From positions 300,506 through 364,505 of the forward strand of contig MU130622.1 of the NCBI GenBank assembly GCA_015039465.1: DNA of 64,000 nt, read 5' to 3'. A program made the translations under genes and the position numbers. The stretch is from Phlegmacium glaucopus (Eukaryota > Basidiomycota > Agaricomycetes > Agaricales > Cortinariaceae). The notes below the pieces were generated by a model, which had not been told where the DNA came from, made no database searches, and saw only the letters and a list, made by a program, of their open reading frames with translations. Each line of letters starts with the position of its first letter. The stretch's first letter is position 1. Shown here piece after piece: positions 11,947-24,600 of this stretch.

Positions 11947-12158
11947 CCAATAGCCTTCACCATTTGCCTAATATCCGTTGATTTTTTAATGTACAATATT
12001 GACATTTGCCATCATAGCTTCGCTTGGCCCCGTTTATTGTTTTCAAGACTCTTATAATGTGCCATACCACCGAATTTACCTAAACTCTTAATCTAGTATC
12101 CCTTTCATTCCTTATTTTGAGGCTCTCTTACAATACCAAATTCAAATTCTTCTTCTGT

Positions 12159-12345
12159 ACCTACAACTTTTCCACATTTCGAAGGTTTTCACTATATTCA
12201 TGAATTTCCAGAGGTTTCCGTAGATTTCCAGAGGTTTCCATAAAAATTCTTTCCAGGAGGTTTCCCGTAAAACCGACATAAGTTTCGAGGTAATGAGGTT
12301 TCCGTGGTTTTCTGAGGTTTCCAGACGTTTTTGAGGTTGTGGAAA
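12159..12345. repeat. Right subterminal GGTTTCCAG repeat tract of the Plavaka element
   Basis: Repeated words GAGGTTTCC, AGATTTCCAGAGGTTTCC and GTGGTTTTCTGAGGTTTCC occupy most of this stretch, in the same composition as the left tract at 5981-6032. Such arrays are binding sites for the transposase in related elements (family knowledge, not shown here). Confidence 0.7.
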
Positions 12346-12359
12346 CCTCAGAAACTTTT

Positions 12360-12377
12360 TGGACATCTTCCTGATGC
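12360..12377 (-). repeat. Right terminal inverted repeat of the Plavaka element
   Basis: TGGACATCTTCCTGATGC, the exact reverse complement of 5935-5952. Confidence 0.85.
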
Positions 12378-12897
12378 TGAAGCTCTGCTCCTCACACTTT
12401 CACGCAAAAGCACATTCAAGTAGCTTGTATTCTGTATCACTATACGTCGTCTCGTCTAGCACATAGACGGTTCCAACAGAGGAGGCGGGTGAAGGCATGC
12501 GATGAATTACAGGGTTGGCATATTCTTCATTGAGAAGTACATGCGGGGGGTTTACATTTGCCATTTCAATCCAGAGGATGGCAGCCTGAGCTCATCCGAC
12601 GAGAGCGATAACAATCAGATTGTTGATCACAGTTCTGCACACTACTCAGTTGGTGGTCGGGGTCAAAAGAAAGACGTGTGATGCACATCAGTGCACATCT
12701 CCCAACTTATCTCACAATTTATTATAATTCGGAGGCTCATTGGCTCATGCCTGAAACTCAGGAGAGGGAACGTCAGTGTCAGCACAGGAAGAAAAGAGAG
12801 AAAGCAATGACAGAAACGAAGGATTGTTCCTGAACACCCGTCAGTTTGTCGAGTGGTTTCAAAAGGTCGGAAGGCCATCTTTCCATTGTGCCTCGTG
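12378..12897. other. No supported gene
   Basis: Between the Plavaka terminus and the DUF6535 stop. A short rightward open stretch (about 12504-12681, NYRVGIFFIEKYMRGVYICH ... ending GQKKDV) has no start codon I can justify and may be a gene remnant. Nothing else was recognised. Confidence 0.4.
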
Positions 12898-14351
12898 TTA
12901 GACGCACCCATGCTTGGCAGTATCTCTCAGCACCTTGAGCATCAAGGATACTCCAAAAGAAGAATCATGATGAAAACATGAAGCGAATCGTTGAAGCGTC
13001 AAACGGATGGCACCAGCGTTTCGAAGGACATGAAAGGCTGAAAAATCACAAGGAAGTCCGCCTATGACTTGCAGTGCGGTTGTGACGATCGTCGCTTGAA
13101 CATTGTTGTGCATCCATACTAATGCACAAGCATCAATGTAGTCATCTGGATCGACCTTTGGAGGTGATATTGCAACTCGCCTGTAATAGAAACATCAATA
13201 TTAGCATTGGGATGTGTGAAACACATTAACTGCCAAACAAACCTTGATAATTGTATTCTTTCATTGACCCCAGTTTCCAAATCATTTGAATCCAAATATT
13301 CAGATGTAATTTTAAACCAGATGGTCCAAAGTCGTAATTGCTCAGATATGGGATGTTGGTACGGACAATCAGGATTTATCAACGATAACCACATAGAACC
13401 AATATAAAAGGCGTAAGCCAAACCGACGATCACAAATATTGGTGCTGTGATAGCTATATCTCCTGACCATAAGAAGACGATGAGGCCAGCAAAGAAGAGG
13501 AGAAGGGCAGCATGGAAGAGTAAAGGAAGAGCGTTGATGACAACAAAGACATGCCAATTCTGTAGCTGCATATATCGTCGTTGACGTTGTCGGGCTAGAG
13601 ATCTCGGAGAGCTGGAAATATCTGAGGCTACTTGCAACAATTGCTTCACGAGCATGGAAACAAGGGCGGTGAGAGGACTACAGGCGAGAGCCGCAAACCA
13701 AAGGCCATTAACCCATCGAATCTCACCAGGAGATGGAGCGAAGCTTTTAGCTGGGGGCTGGATGTTGATACTATTATTTGCCGAGTTCAAAGATGCGGCT
13801 TGTAATGCAATGAGTTGGGCAAGGAGAGCGTTTGTCGTGTCAGATGGGTTGGGTCCCATCTGTTGATAAGATTGGATGATAAATGTGGTTAGAACTGCAG
13901 AAAATAAACCAGTCTTTTGAATCGAAGGGTTAATTGGCTTGGGATGGTAAGAAACAGAGAACTTAACGAAAACAAGCAGGACATCAATGCTCCAATTACA
14001 TGCATCCGTTATAGCAGAATCCTTCTTTATAGATTCTTCGTTGTATACATGCCAAACTCGGGCATGTTCTGAGGCTTCCAAACAAATTTCATCGCAAGGA
14101 CTTCGAGTACCCGCTGCGAAAACAACGATAGTCCTGATAAGTCCATAATTGGAGATAGATTTTCAACCCACATTGCTCTTCAATTGCTGTGAAGCATGGT
14201 GGGTCGCGGGTTTTTTCGAATAAAGTCTATGTTGTACAAGAACATTAGCATTGAAGGGGAGACAAGAAATATGAACTCACGTCTCCTTTGGAACCTTGCC
14301 GTGATGGATTTTGGGTGCTGCTGCTGCCATAACTTTCGGACTACTGAACAT
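12898..14351 (-). CDS. DUF6535 domain membrane protein, copy 1
   Basis: Leftward gene. Exon 1 starts at 14351 (MFSSPKVMAAAAPKIHHGKV). The DUF6535 core follows: EASEHARVWHVYNEES, SAITDACNWSIDVLLVF, then after an intron GLFSAVLTTFIIQSYQQMGP, an Asn/Ala-rich linker, WVNGLWFAALACS..ALVSM, RQRQRRYMQLQNWHVFVV and hydrophobic segments LPLLFHAALLLFFAGLIVFL and ITAPIFVIVGLAYAFYIGSM, giving about four membrane spans as usual for this fungal family. The final exon (12898-about 13180, acceptor after the intron at 13181) carries SPPKVDPDDYIDACALVWMH and a helical tail. Function of DUF6535 proteins is unknown. Compared with copy 2 (28642-30057) there is a 7-bp length difference near 14127 that shifts frame in the second exon of one of them. 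It once lay next to a PARG gene (see findings). Confidence 0.75.
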
Positions 14352-14457
14352 GTAGAGAGATGCACCCAGACCGATGCGACTTTAAATTTTACTTCTGATC
14401 TGACGGGGTTGATTTATTAGTCAGCCTTAATTCGTATATTCAGATTTCTCATTGTAA

Positions 14458-15282
14458 CTAGTGGTCGACAAGTTCATCGACAAAATACCTTGCTGAGTAA
14501 TCAGTTTTTTTTTTTCGCAATAAATTTAAGAGGTAAGAATTATTTTTGAATATATAATTTGATTTAAAGCAGCCTTTGATCCTTTCATTTTTCCACTGGC
14601 ATTTGGTGTTGTATAATACCCTGCATAATATTTTGTCCTGGGGACAATGATTGTTTAATTCTTTTGTATACGTCCTAACTGCCATTTGACTCACTGAATC
14701 TATTTTGTTGCCTTTCTTTTTTTCTTGAATAAGATGTCAGCATTCGTTGCTTCACTTTCAGTGGCTGTTGCATCTTCATCGTCGTCTATTGCCCGTTTCT
14801 TGCCTTCTGCTTTGGAGGTTGGAAACCGGTCGAATTCACCCTGGTTCGAAGTATGGGAAGGTCAAGGCACAAGGACAAACCTTGGAATATGTCATCGTTG
14901 ACATAGCAAAACCTCCTTCGGGCAAGTTATCACCATTTGGAGTATACGTGCCTCTTTCGAGAAGCAGAGGCAGGCAGACAATCCAAATTTTAAGGGATTT
15001 CGATCCTGAATTATTTATGCACCATCCCTCGGAGGATCTGCGACAAGAGATGGCAAGGTTAGAACATCTCAACAAAGACAATAAAGTCGAACATGAATTG
15101 TATTAAGCACAGAACATTTTGTAACATAGTTTTCGGTCAATGATGGAAACACAACGTTAGCGCACGCATCGAGTTCTACAGAATTCTACGAAATTCCACA
15201 GGAGGTAACATGCCCTTGATACAAACAAGTACAAAAGTAGGGTATCAACATTCGAGATGAGGCATGGAGGAAGCAGTATTGT
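14458..15282 (+). mobile_element. Internally deleted Helitron derivative
   Basis: Begins GTGGTCGACAAGTTCATCGAC..ACCTTGCTGAG, nearly the same as the start of the large Helitron at 15283 (CGGTCGACTTCGTCGAC..ACCTTGCTGAG). It keeps only the 3' end of the leftward accessory gene (about 14717-14815, reading GKKRAIDDDEDATATES, like GKKRVLDEDAEATATDG in the large copy) joined directly to the 3' end of the helicase gene (14850-15106). About 9.3 kb present in the large copy is missing between them. It is therefore a non-autonomous deletion product, placed head-to-tail in front of the large copy. Confidence 0.7.
14836..15106 (+). pseudogene. Helitron helicase, C-terminal fragment
   Basis: Reads KAQGQTLEYVIVDIAKPPSG, FGVYVPLSRSRGRQTIQILR and ends at a stop at 15104-15106. 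It is closely similar to the last 90 residues of the helicase ending at 25104 (KAQGQTLECVIVDIARPPSG). This is the PIF1-type helicase motif V/VI region. Everything upstream of it in the gene is absent, so it has no function of its own. Confidence 0.8.
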
Positions 15283-15419
15283 ACTAGCGGTCGACTTCGT
15301 CGACAAACACCTTGCTGAGTTACTAAGGACGTTTATTACTAAGGACATTGATTGATACATTCGGTGTTATACATTAAGGAGAAAAAGGAGTGAAAGAGTG
15401 AGAAATGAGTATTCGGTGT

Positions 15420-16880
15420 TTATTTGTTTTGTTTTTTTTTTTTGGGCGATGGATATTCAGCGGGGGAGGTTTCACCATCAGTCGCGGTAGCCTCTGCATC
15501 TTCGTCTAGTACTCTTTTTTTTCCATCGGTTTTTGAAAGTACACATTCAGTTTGAGGTAAGGTTGGGTTGTGTATGTCGGTAGTCGATCGGTCGAGGACA
15601 GTTATAGTGGAATTGGACACGGCAGCTAGTAAGTTTAACATTAGAATAGAGAACGGAATTAAAAACAACGTGGGAGGGCGTATTACCGGGGTGAAAAACA
15701 TTGACAGCGTTTTTTTGCTCCTTTTTTTTGGTGGGTGATTGCGCAAGAGATGTCGGTCCTTTTAGCAGTTGGCTTTTGTAAGGCGTAGGTCTATGTTCCG
15801 TTCCATGGTCAAGGACGGTAACTTGAGTAGCGAGTGCTGTGAAGGTGTTGGTGTCGACATTGTTCGTTGTTTTGTCCTTGATAGCGTAGTGTTTTAATTC
15901 GAAGTAAACAAGGACCAGAGAGTCTCTCAGTTTTGTTTTGAGGTTGTTTGCTTTGATGAATTTTTGGGTAGTGTCATATGCGGGTAATGGTGAGACGCGC
16001 CATTTAGGAATAATGTCTTGGAATGCGTCTTTATATCGCTCGGTCATTGGGTAACCATTTGTCCAATCTTCTTCGTCCGTCGCTGGGATTTACAGGTTTA
16101 AGTCGACTGTAGCTATTAAACGTAGAAATAGCTTACGATCATATTGGTTCGTCTATACAATTACGCTCATTGTTAGTGCGTATACGGATTTGGAATCAAA
16201 GATTTACATGCCCTTCTTTCGAATAATGGCCAAGAGAATTTTAACGCTTTTTTTTTGTCATCCCACATTACGAAATGTTTGGCATTAGGGCCGCCTGTAA
16301 TTGCCTTGGTTTGAAGGTTCTCGATATGTTTCATTCCGAGTTCGAAATCGGCATCGAATTCTGGGTAGCTGGTTGGCGCCACGAGTTGAAACTGTGCTTT
16401 TGATGTTTCAAACGTGGAATGTTCGAATGTGGGATTGAAGTTGCCATGTGGTTCCAAGAAAAGTCGAAGGGGAGATACGGTCCCGACGATTGCGCATGTC
16501 GCTCGATCGGATGGCGTATCGTTGAGGTTATTCGGCGCAGTCATCAGATTGTTTACGTTTCCTGTTTTCATCCATACGACGTTACACATAAAATCGGGGG
16601 AGCCAACGTAAGTTGGGGTGTTCAGTAAAGTTGCTCGGGTCCACGGCGCACTGAATTGCGAATCGCGGGAAGATGTCGATGTACTTTTTAAATTTTTTAT
16701 GGAGGGTGGTGAGGACCTCTTTGTTGGGGATGTGAAGGAGACGCATACCTTATAGGGCCCATTTTGAGCACGATGATGTTTAATGGGAAAGGAGGGAAGG
16801 AATCGAGCGGTATTTTCCCTTTGTTTAAAAAAAGAAAGGTATGTAATATGTGTTCTTGTGTGACGTCGCTTCACTGTCAT
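15420..16880 (-). CDS. Helitron-carried gene of unknown function (leftward)
   Basis: Multi-exon leftward gene inside the Helitron. Upstream exons (16173-16880) encode KRRHTRTHITYLSFF, SRDSQFSAPWTRATLLN, VGSPDFMCNVVWMKTGNVNN, ATCAIVGTVSPLRLFLEPHG and HFVMWDDKKKALKFSWPLFE. Downstream exons (about 15547-16080, 15420-15640) encode TERYKDAFQDIIPKWRVSPL and end with an acidic-basic tail, DGKKRVLDEDAEATATDG ... SPKKKKQNK, stop at 15420. The same tail survives in the deletion derivative, so the gene belongs to the element. Many Helitrons carry single-strand-binding RPA-like genes; I see no clear OB-fold signature and do not assign that. Exon edges are tentative. Confidence 0.5.
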
Positions 16881-17245
16881 CGTATTCTAGTTGGGTGCGT
16901 ATGATCGATGTTTTTCTGTGGACACGAGTTTAGAAGTGTAAAGGGTGCGGAAGATGTTTTACATTACATTTCCTGTAACGGTTATTGATCACAGTTTTTG
17001 CTCTGAGCCATATTTAAGTTTTGGAGTTCACGGGAATGTCTCAGACAATGATTGTCATCACAGGTAAAGTTGGTGAATGTGATTCTGTCATAGGCTTTCA
17101 AATCAGTAATCGCTGAGTAATGGTTTTGAAACGTTGAGGGATGTGCGCGTGCTTTCCAAAGTCTCATCGATCTTGGGGGTTTGTGAATGTTCTGGGGAGA
17201 TGCTTGTGTCTTCGAAATAGCAGGCCTTTATTCTTTAGTTTTAGC
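16881..17245. promoter_or_regulatory. Intergenic region between the two divergent Helitron accessory genes
   Basis: 365 bp between starts at 16880 and 17246. It should contain both promoters; no clear box was identified. Confidence 0.35.
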
Positions 17246-18063
17246 ATGACAACAACTCTTGAAAGATTCATTTCGGCGTATCCAGACGTCTCTCTCGCCC
17301 ATGCAGATTATGGGTGCCATTTTCATCTCGGGTATCTGAATTTAATGTTTTCATCTCCAATGCAACGATTTCAGTCATATATCGACATAGAGGGAAAGCC
17401 TTATCGATTTATGGTGATTGGACAGTTGATGTCTTATAAGGTGATGGAGGGCTCGGTATGTGTGTAATTAATTGCGTCCAAAATTTTGAATATTCAACGA
17501 CGGTCGTCTTTATGTTTAGTTTGGGCGTCACCTGTCGATCAAGCTTCGGCAATGTGATTGTTCTGATCGTTCAAGTTTTGCAAATATGTTTCGAGAGCAA
17601 ATGGATAGTCTTCGAAAAATTGAAGGGGACGATAAAAGAATTGGCGAGATGAAAAGACAGGTATTATTCTTATTTTTTTGTTTAAAAGTTTCAACGAATA
17701 TGTTGATTTCGAACGTAGTATGTACATTGGCGTACTGCAGACGACCAATTGATCTTGAAGACATGCAGTGATTATGATTTGTCGCATTGTTCGCTGTCGC
17801 CATTGGACATTGGTTCATTGGTATTGGCGGTGGTGGAGCTCCGGTGTGTAGATGTTAGTAGCGGCTTGTTAAAGTTTGATAGGGTGAGTAGGGGTTTTTT
17901 TTTTTGGATGCGAAGGACTTTTGTTAATGACATGTGATAGACATATTGGATGGAGGCTTATACGTTTCATATTACAACTGTGGATTGTTTTGATGATGAG
18001 GTTGTAAATGACATCATTAATCATTTGGGCAGCTTACAGCGGATTGCGATGTTAAGCGAATGA
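17246..18063 (+). CDS. Helitron-carried gene of unknown function (rightward), four exons
   Basis: Start MTTTLERFISAYPDVSLAH at 17246. Three introns with clean phase-0 joins: donor GTATGT after ..KVMEGS (17458), acceptor TATGTTTAG (about 17520); donor after ..RIGEMKRQ (about 17660), acceptor GAACGTAG (about 17719); donor GTGAGTAG after ..LLKFDR (about 17883), acceptor ATGTGATAG (17940). The protein continues FGRHLSIKLRQCDCSD, YVHWRTADDQLILKTCSDYD and TYWMEAYTFHITTVDCFDDE, ending MLSE at 18063, about 215 residues. I do not recognise a domain. Position between the other accessory gene and the Rep/helicase suggests it is cargo or an auxiliary factor of the element. Confidence 0.5.
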
Positions 18064-18689
18064 TTCGCGCCATTTCGAATATAACAATATTTCGATTGTG
18101 ATTTCAAATGATATGTTGTTACAATCCATCCAGTTTGTGTTAACCGAAAGGTACATCGTCAAGTTTTTAATATTTCGGAGAATGACACCGTATGAGTGAT
18201 CTCCATGTCTGATGCGATGTAAGTTGTTGATGGGAGGTGTTCAAAGTTTAGTTTTGACTATGAGGCATTATGGGACGTTCCACTTATTTTTCGATATGCA
18301 GGCTTTGAGAGTGGTTCAAATGCAGCTGGATTGGAAGATGTATTCTTACATTAGATGGCAAGTTTATTTGTAAACAGTTCGCGAAATGGCTATTCGATAT
18401 AATTTGAATGGGATCCAATTATCAATGACGCGCTGAATGAAGATCGATCGGTTGACGGTAAACAAAATTCAAATCGACGATCAGGGCTAGTGCGAGGAGG
18501 GGAAGGATGGGTTTGTGCATTATGAAAGTTTCGGATGGTTTGTTTGAATAGATGACAATTTTCGTGTTTAAATTTTAATTGGTTTTGGAAAGGAGGGTTG
18601 TTTCAAAATGGGATGGAGATAAGATTTCGGAGTTCTGGGATGTAATACACATACTCATTAACACCAACGAAGGAAAGAGGTGATTTTAA
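18064..18689. other. No supported gene
   Basis: AT-rich spacer between the accessory gene and the Rep/helicase. Short open pieces with splice-like borders occur but no continuous frame could be assembled. Confidence 0.4.
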
Positions 18690-21600
18690 TATACAATGTT
18701 GCGCGAAAGAGTGTTCGAAGAAAGGTGAGCAGTTAATTGGTGGACGACATTGGATAGATTTTCACTGTGTGCGAAAGTGACGCTTTAGTTCATTGGACGT
18801 TCAAGGATGGAGTGCCTGTCCATGAAGAGCTGGAAAACATCGAAGTCAGTAAGATTAGAGCGGTATGCAATCAGCAGAGTAAAACGAAATGGACGACAAT
18901 CGCTTCACGAGGAAGGTTATATCAATTCATTGCCTTGTCCGATGAAGACACGCAATGGGAGATGCGAGGGACAGCATGGTTGTTGGCAGGTAGAAACGAA
19001 GCGGGATCAACGTCAACAAGTACAGTTTCCAGCATGGGTTCATCCAGTGGTCCAGGTCAAGCAGGGATGGTGGAGACTTCCACATTGGATACTGTTGGAG
19101 TCGTAGGACGTCCGCTAAGTTCATCAGGTTCTGGGTGAGTTTGATTCATAAGTAGGGTTTGCCGTTGATGATTTTTTGGGATGGATGTAATACACAGGGA
19201 ACGAACCATTCGCTATACGCCTTCTTTTTTCGACGGGCAAAGCATAGATGAGGTCTTGCATCTATACTTGCTCGCGAACCTTAAGAAAACCTGTCAACAA
19301 TTTATACGCGGATTGAAAGGGTTGACGCGTTCTGGAATGTATCTGACTATAAGTCAAGCACCTACTCCAATTCAAGAAGCGATACGGCGGTCTGTTATTG
19401 CCAGTATCCAGTCGGGTGACCGTATGTATTCTCATAGAGGCGGTTTTGCTGAACACGACCAGCAAAATATTGAACAAGCGCGACGACTTTCAAATGAAGG
19501 TGGCGACTGGAGGGAGGAAACGAGTGGAGATGATGGAATTCCTCAAATCTTATGTCAGAATGAATTTATGAAAGCGGCTTCCAAAGAAGGAGTGGAGAGC
19601 GCAATAGCAGAATTCATAGATCGTACAAACAATGCGGCGCTTGCAACAGGCGTTTGTGCGGTTTGTGCTCGTGAAACAGGTGTGAAAGATATGGGGATAC
19701 ATCGGCTGGATTCCATTCCCAATCATCATCGTTTAACACCTATGGAACGTCACCCATGCCATCATATTTTTAATGGGATGTTGCTTCATCCACACGGGAT
19801 TAGCGGTGATGAATTCGCAAACTTGTGTTTGGATTGTACGAGGGCTTTGAATGCAGACAAGATGCCAATGTTCGCACTTGCGAATGGATTGTGGTTAGGT
19901 GACATTCCACACGAATTGGAGGTTTTGACATTGCCGGAAAGAATTCTCATAGCAAAATTTTTCCCTGCCGCATATATTATCAAACTTTATCCAAAAAAGA
20001 CAGGTGCTCGTCGATGGGACAATCGGCAGATGTACAGTGGATTAAGGGGGAACATTTCAACATATTGATTGCACCAATCCCAAATTTTGACAATGATCGA
20101 TGGTTCCGTTATGCCCCAAGGAGTGAAGGTGCTCACTGCGACCATAGGAATTACTTTCGTTGGACCCAAAAATCTTCCCGAGAAAACTTTGCCCAATATG
20201 TTTAAAGTTAGGAGAGGTCGTGTGAAGAGTGCATTGGAATGGCTGAAGGAGAATAACCCGCTTTACAAAGATATAACAATATCAACATCAAGACTTGGAC
20301 AATTACCAGAGGATAACATACCTTATGAGTTGTTGGCGACGGCAAAATGTTCGACAGATGTCACCACGCTGTACGCAGAGCAGGATGGGTATGTGCCGTC
20401 TCAAGAGGTAATTGATGAGGTTGATGAAGAAGGTATGTATTTTTTGTTGGCGCAGATGTGGAATATGAAGGAATTTCTATAGATATAGAATCTGAAGGGA
20501 ACGAAGATACAGGTAAGAGTTAGGAATGGTTCTGATTTCGAGTATTACTGAACGAGTTGATTTTTTATGATCGGTTTCTTCCGGGTTTGTATTCATGGTA
20601 GTAGATGTTGATGATGGGAAAACGGGCATGGAACCAGGCGTTGTGCCTTTGGCGCACCTTGGAGTTGTTGATGTTGACGGTGTGGAGGTTACCGAATCTG
20701 AACTCATGGCGCATGCATTATCAAACTGTTCTCAAGCTAGACAGGAGGAAGACTATATGATTCGAAGAGGGAGTGTGTTCGTGAACGAGTATGCGAGAGT
20801 AGACCCGTTAACTGGTCAACGAAATGATGGTGGGCCCAGCGATGCCAATCATTTGTTAGGATCTTTTCCGACGCTGTTTCCATTTGGGCGAGGCGGATTC
20901 AAAATAGAACGGGCGGTTAATGTGCCATACGAGGCACACGTCCGATGGGCATTACAATATGAAGACAAGCGATTCAGGAAAGATCCCCATTTTCCATTTC
21001 AAGTTTTTGGCGTCTGTCAAAAAAGACAGGTCTGTCGAGCTGCGACGCTTCAAATGAAGAAACATTCCTTTTTTCAACACCAGAACGTGTTATCAACTGT
21101 AACTGCAGAAGACTTAACAAGAGCGAGTCAAGAGGAAATCCGAGGCGTCCCCTTCTCCAATCCTGCAGTTCGAATTCTTCATAATCAGTTGACCGCCGTG
21201 AAAACTAAAGTCCAGGGATCAGACGAGTCTCGTAATGCGATTAGAAGTAAAATATGGGGCACCAACATTCTTCATAACCCTCCAAGTCTTTGGGTGACAA
21301 TCAATCCATCGGATTCGCAAGATCCTATTGCGCAGATTTTTGCAGGGGTCGAGATCGACTTGAATAGATTTTGTAACACTGCAGGTCCAGACAGTGTCGA
21401 TAGAGCGCTAAATATGGCTGGAGACCCATACGCGTCTGCGAAATTCTTTCACTTTATGATTGAGACCATACTAGAAGTTTTGATGGGAATATCCAAGCGA
21501 CGGAATGGGACAATTGTGAGAAAGGAAGGAATTTTGGGGATAGTGAAGAGTTACGTGGGGACGGTGGAAGCGCAGGGGAGGGGATCACTCCATTTACACC

Positions 21601-24600
21601 TGTTATTGTGGCTGGAAGGCGCTCCGACAGCGATGGAACTAAAACAAGCATTAGCGAATGACGCATTCCGTGACAAAATAAAGCATTACATCAGTAAAAC
21701 AATTCGAGCCGACTTGGATGGTAAAGAAACAGGAGAGGTGATGGCGATGAAGAAGGTTGATGCGGTGTCTTATTCACGACCTCTCGATCCCCGGAATCCT
21801 GCAGACGTTCGTGGTATGAAAGCAGCCGAATTAGAGATCGCACGGATGACTCAACTTCACAAATGCTCCTACGCAAATTGTCTGAAGATGGTGAAGGGCC
21901 GAGCTGTGTGTAAGTGCCGTGCTCCATTCCCCTTAGCGCCAGATGATTGGGTCGATAGCGTCGGAAGATGGGGGCCAAAACGACTTTGCGGGTATTTAAA
22001 CAATTGGAATCCGCCGTTGTTGATGTCTGTCAGATCCAACCACGATATAAAGCTCATTATGAACGGAGGAGAAACGAGTGTGTTAACATGGTACATTACC
22101 AATTATGCGAGCAAAAAACAACAGAGATCATCGAATGTCTCTGCTTTGTTGGCGAAACGAGTTGCTTTTCATATCGTGGAGGAACGAAGGCGTAGAGACC
22201 TAACGGATGTCAACAAACGGTTAATCCAGAGATGTGCAAATACGCTCACGAGAGACAGAGAATTTAGTGGACCAGAAATCATGAGTTACTTGATGGGGTG
22301 GGGCGATAGATTTGAATCACATCATTATGTGACGATATATGCGGACACGATCACGACAGCGTTAAAGGTCAAATTCCCTGGATTGAAAAAACCAAGGGGT
22401 TCTGAAGGTCGCTCGGAGCACGTTTCTAAATCGACAAATATAGCGGACAGTCGATCAGACATATTTGAACAGGCCGGTACCCATATTATTATGATGGTCG
22501 AAGGCGTAATCGCTTTGAAGGATCAACTTCATGAGTATATGTTTCGGGGTGAGGAGATGGTAGAAATGAATTTTTTTACCTTTATCCTTGATACATACGA
22601 CACAAAAGCAGATCACTCTGAAAGGAACTTGGAAGATGAACATGGCAATTCTGTAATTGAACGAAGGGGGTTTGGAAGGCCACGAAACAGGCGAGTAGCC
22701 TATCGAGAGGGCTTCAATAGGTCCGGACGAACCCGGGTGTTTCGAACGGAGGGACACGAAACTTTGCCACAATTTGTGGGAAGTTGGATGCCGAGAAATG
22801 ACAGGCCTGGAGATAGAGAAATTTACTGTGGAAGTATGCTTGCACTTTTGAAGCCGTGGACAGACCTGTCAGATCTTAAAACGGACGTGGAAACTTTCGA
22901 GCAAAGCTTTCATCAATTCCTCAGCGGTGCCACCAAAAGAACCCGAGACATCCTTGAGAACATTCAATATTATTATGAATGTTATGATGGAGCAAAGAAG
23001 CGACAGGAAGAAGTAGAAAGTGAAGAGGTAGAAAGAATGATAGATTATGAGGACGAAGCTTTGTCAGAGGACTTGGCAACGAATGGGATGGTGATTGATC
23101 AAGAAGAGTTAGAAGTGACGGAAGATGATATCGAGATAATGTATGAGTCGAGGGGTGCGATGAGGGAACGACTCTATGCACAGGTTGCGATGATGGCCGC
23201 AATAGACTGCGGAGTGTTTTCGGAAGCGAAATCGCATATGGTTTTCTTTCCCCGTGCTGAGAAGGCAGCAAGAGAGGAATTAAAAACCTTTGAAGGGTGG
23301 GGTGAGCAGCTGAAAGCGGCGACGAGGAGAGAGGCGGTTGAGGGTGGGCAAGGATTATTTGTAAAGGGTGAAGGAGTACAAACAGCGGTTGTCGTTGATG
23401 AGGGTGGCGTAGACGTGCGAAGAATTGACGATGAAACAAAGAGGAAAGCACTGTGCTCAGGTCAAAAAACCACAGTTTTAAATAACGATCAGCGGCGTGC
23501 GCATGACATCATCAAAAATCAACTTTTAAAGCGATTAGCAGGTGTTGTATACTTAGAAAATGATTCGAAAAAAAAAATAACTCACAGTGTCGACAGGTGA
23601 AGAACCGCCTCAGCTGAAGATGCTCGTTCTAGGTCACGGAGGTACCGGAAAGTCAATGCTTATAGGTGCCATAACGGAGACATTCAAGGCGCTGGATTGT
23701 GAAGCAAAGCTGGCGAAGTGTGCGACATCTGGAGTTGCAGCTGTTATTATTGGAGGTCAAATGTATCATGCATGGGCTGGCATACCAATCAATAAACCAT
23801 GGAAAGATGACTGGGTGGATACAACCAATCAAGCAATTCGAAAGCGAAGGAAAGAAAATATTGCGCATTGTCAATTCTTGATATTGGACGAGGTGTCGAT
23901 GTGTACCAAACAATTGAAGTATAGAGGATCGGAAATTGTGTCAAGAGTGAGAGCGACGGAAGGCGTTGGAAAATGTTCGGAGTGCTTTGGTGGAATGGAT
24001 GTGATCGATTTCGGGGACTTTCATCAATTCCCACCAGTGGGAAACGCGAGTGCAGCGTTGTATTGTGAGAGACCTGATACGGACGACGTCCATGGACTGA
24101 AAGGGAGGTCGATCTTCCTGGAGTATGATAAGGTCGTCGTTTTGCGTGAGCAGATGAGGGTGACGGATGAGGTATGGACAGGCATCCTGACCAGGCTCAG
24201 AGTTGGGGAGTGTACGAAAGCCAACATTGAAGAGGTTCAAAAACTTGTTTTAACGAACCCTGATTGCGAAATGCCCAATTTTACGACAGCCCCCTGGTGT
24301 GATGTAACACTCATTACTCCAAGAAACGCAGCTAAAGATATATGGAATTCCGCTGCAGTGGAAAAACACTGTCGAATGACGGGAAACCGGAAATATGTCG
24401 TGTCGGCAGAAGACACTGTTGTGGAATTGGGCAATGTTCCGGATATGAGGACAAGGTTAGCTGTGGCGGCATTGAAGGATGAAGCGACGAACAATTTAAA
24501 ACGACGAGTGGAATTATCGGTGGGCATGAAAGCGATGGTGACCCTCAACATTTCAACAGAAGCGGATATTGAAAATGGGACACGAGGAACCGTGGATGGA

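Larger units (their letters stand above)
5935..12377. mobile_element. Plavaka-type DNA transposon, 6.4 kb
   Basis: The element is bounded by an exact 18-bp inverted repeat (5935-5952 and 12360-12377). Inside it are subterminal tracts built from GGTTTCCAG words at both ends, a leftward Plavaka transposase (6095-9336) and a rightward DUF6532-like gene (9566-11946), divergent from a 229-bp spacer. Plavaka elements are a CACTA-related lineage widespread in Agaricomycetes. I could not see a matching target-site duplication outside the inverted repeats. The transposase 3' end is degraded, so the copy is probably not autonomous. Confidence 0.85.

Noticed and set aside
22921..23451. Leftward 176-residue ORF opposite the Helitron helicase
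   Set aside because: Shadow of the main coding frame, Leu/Ser/His-rich without any motif.
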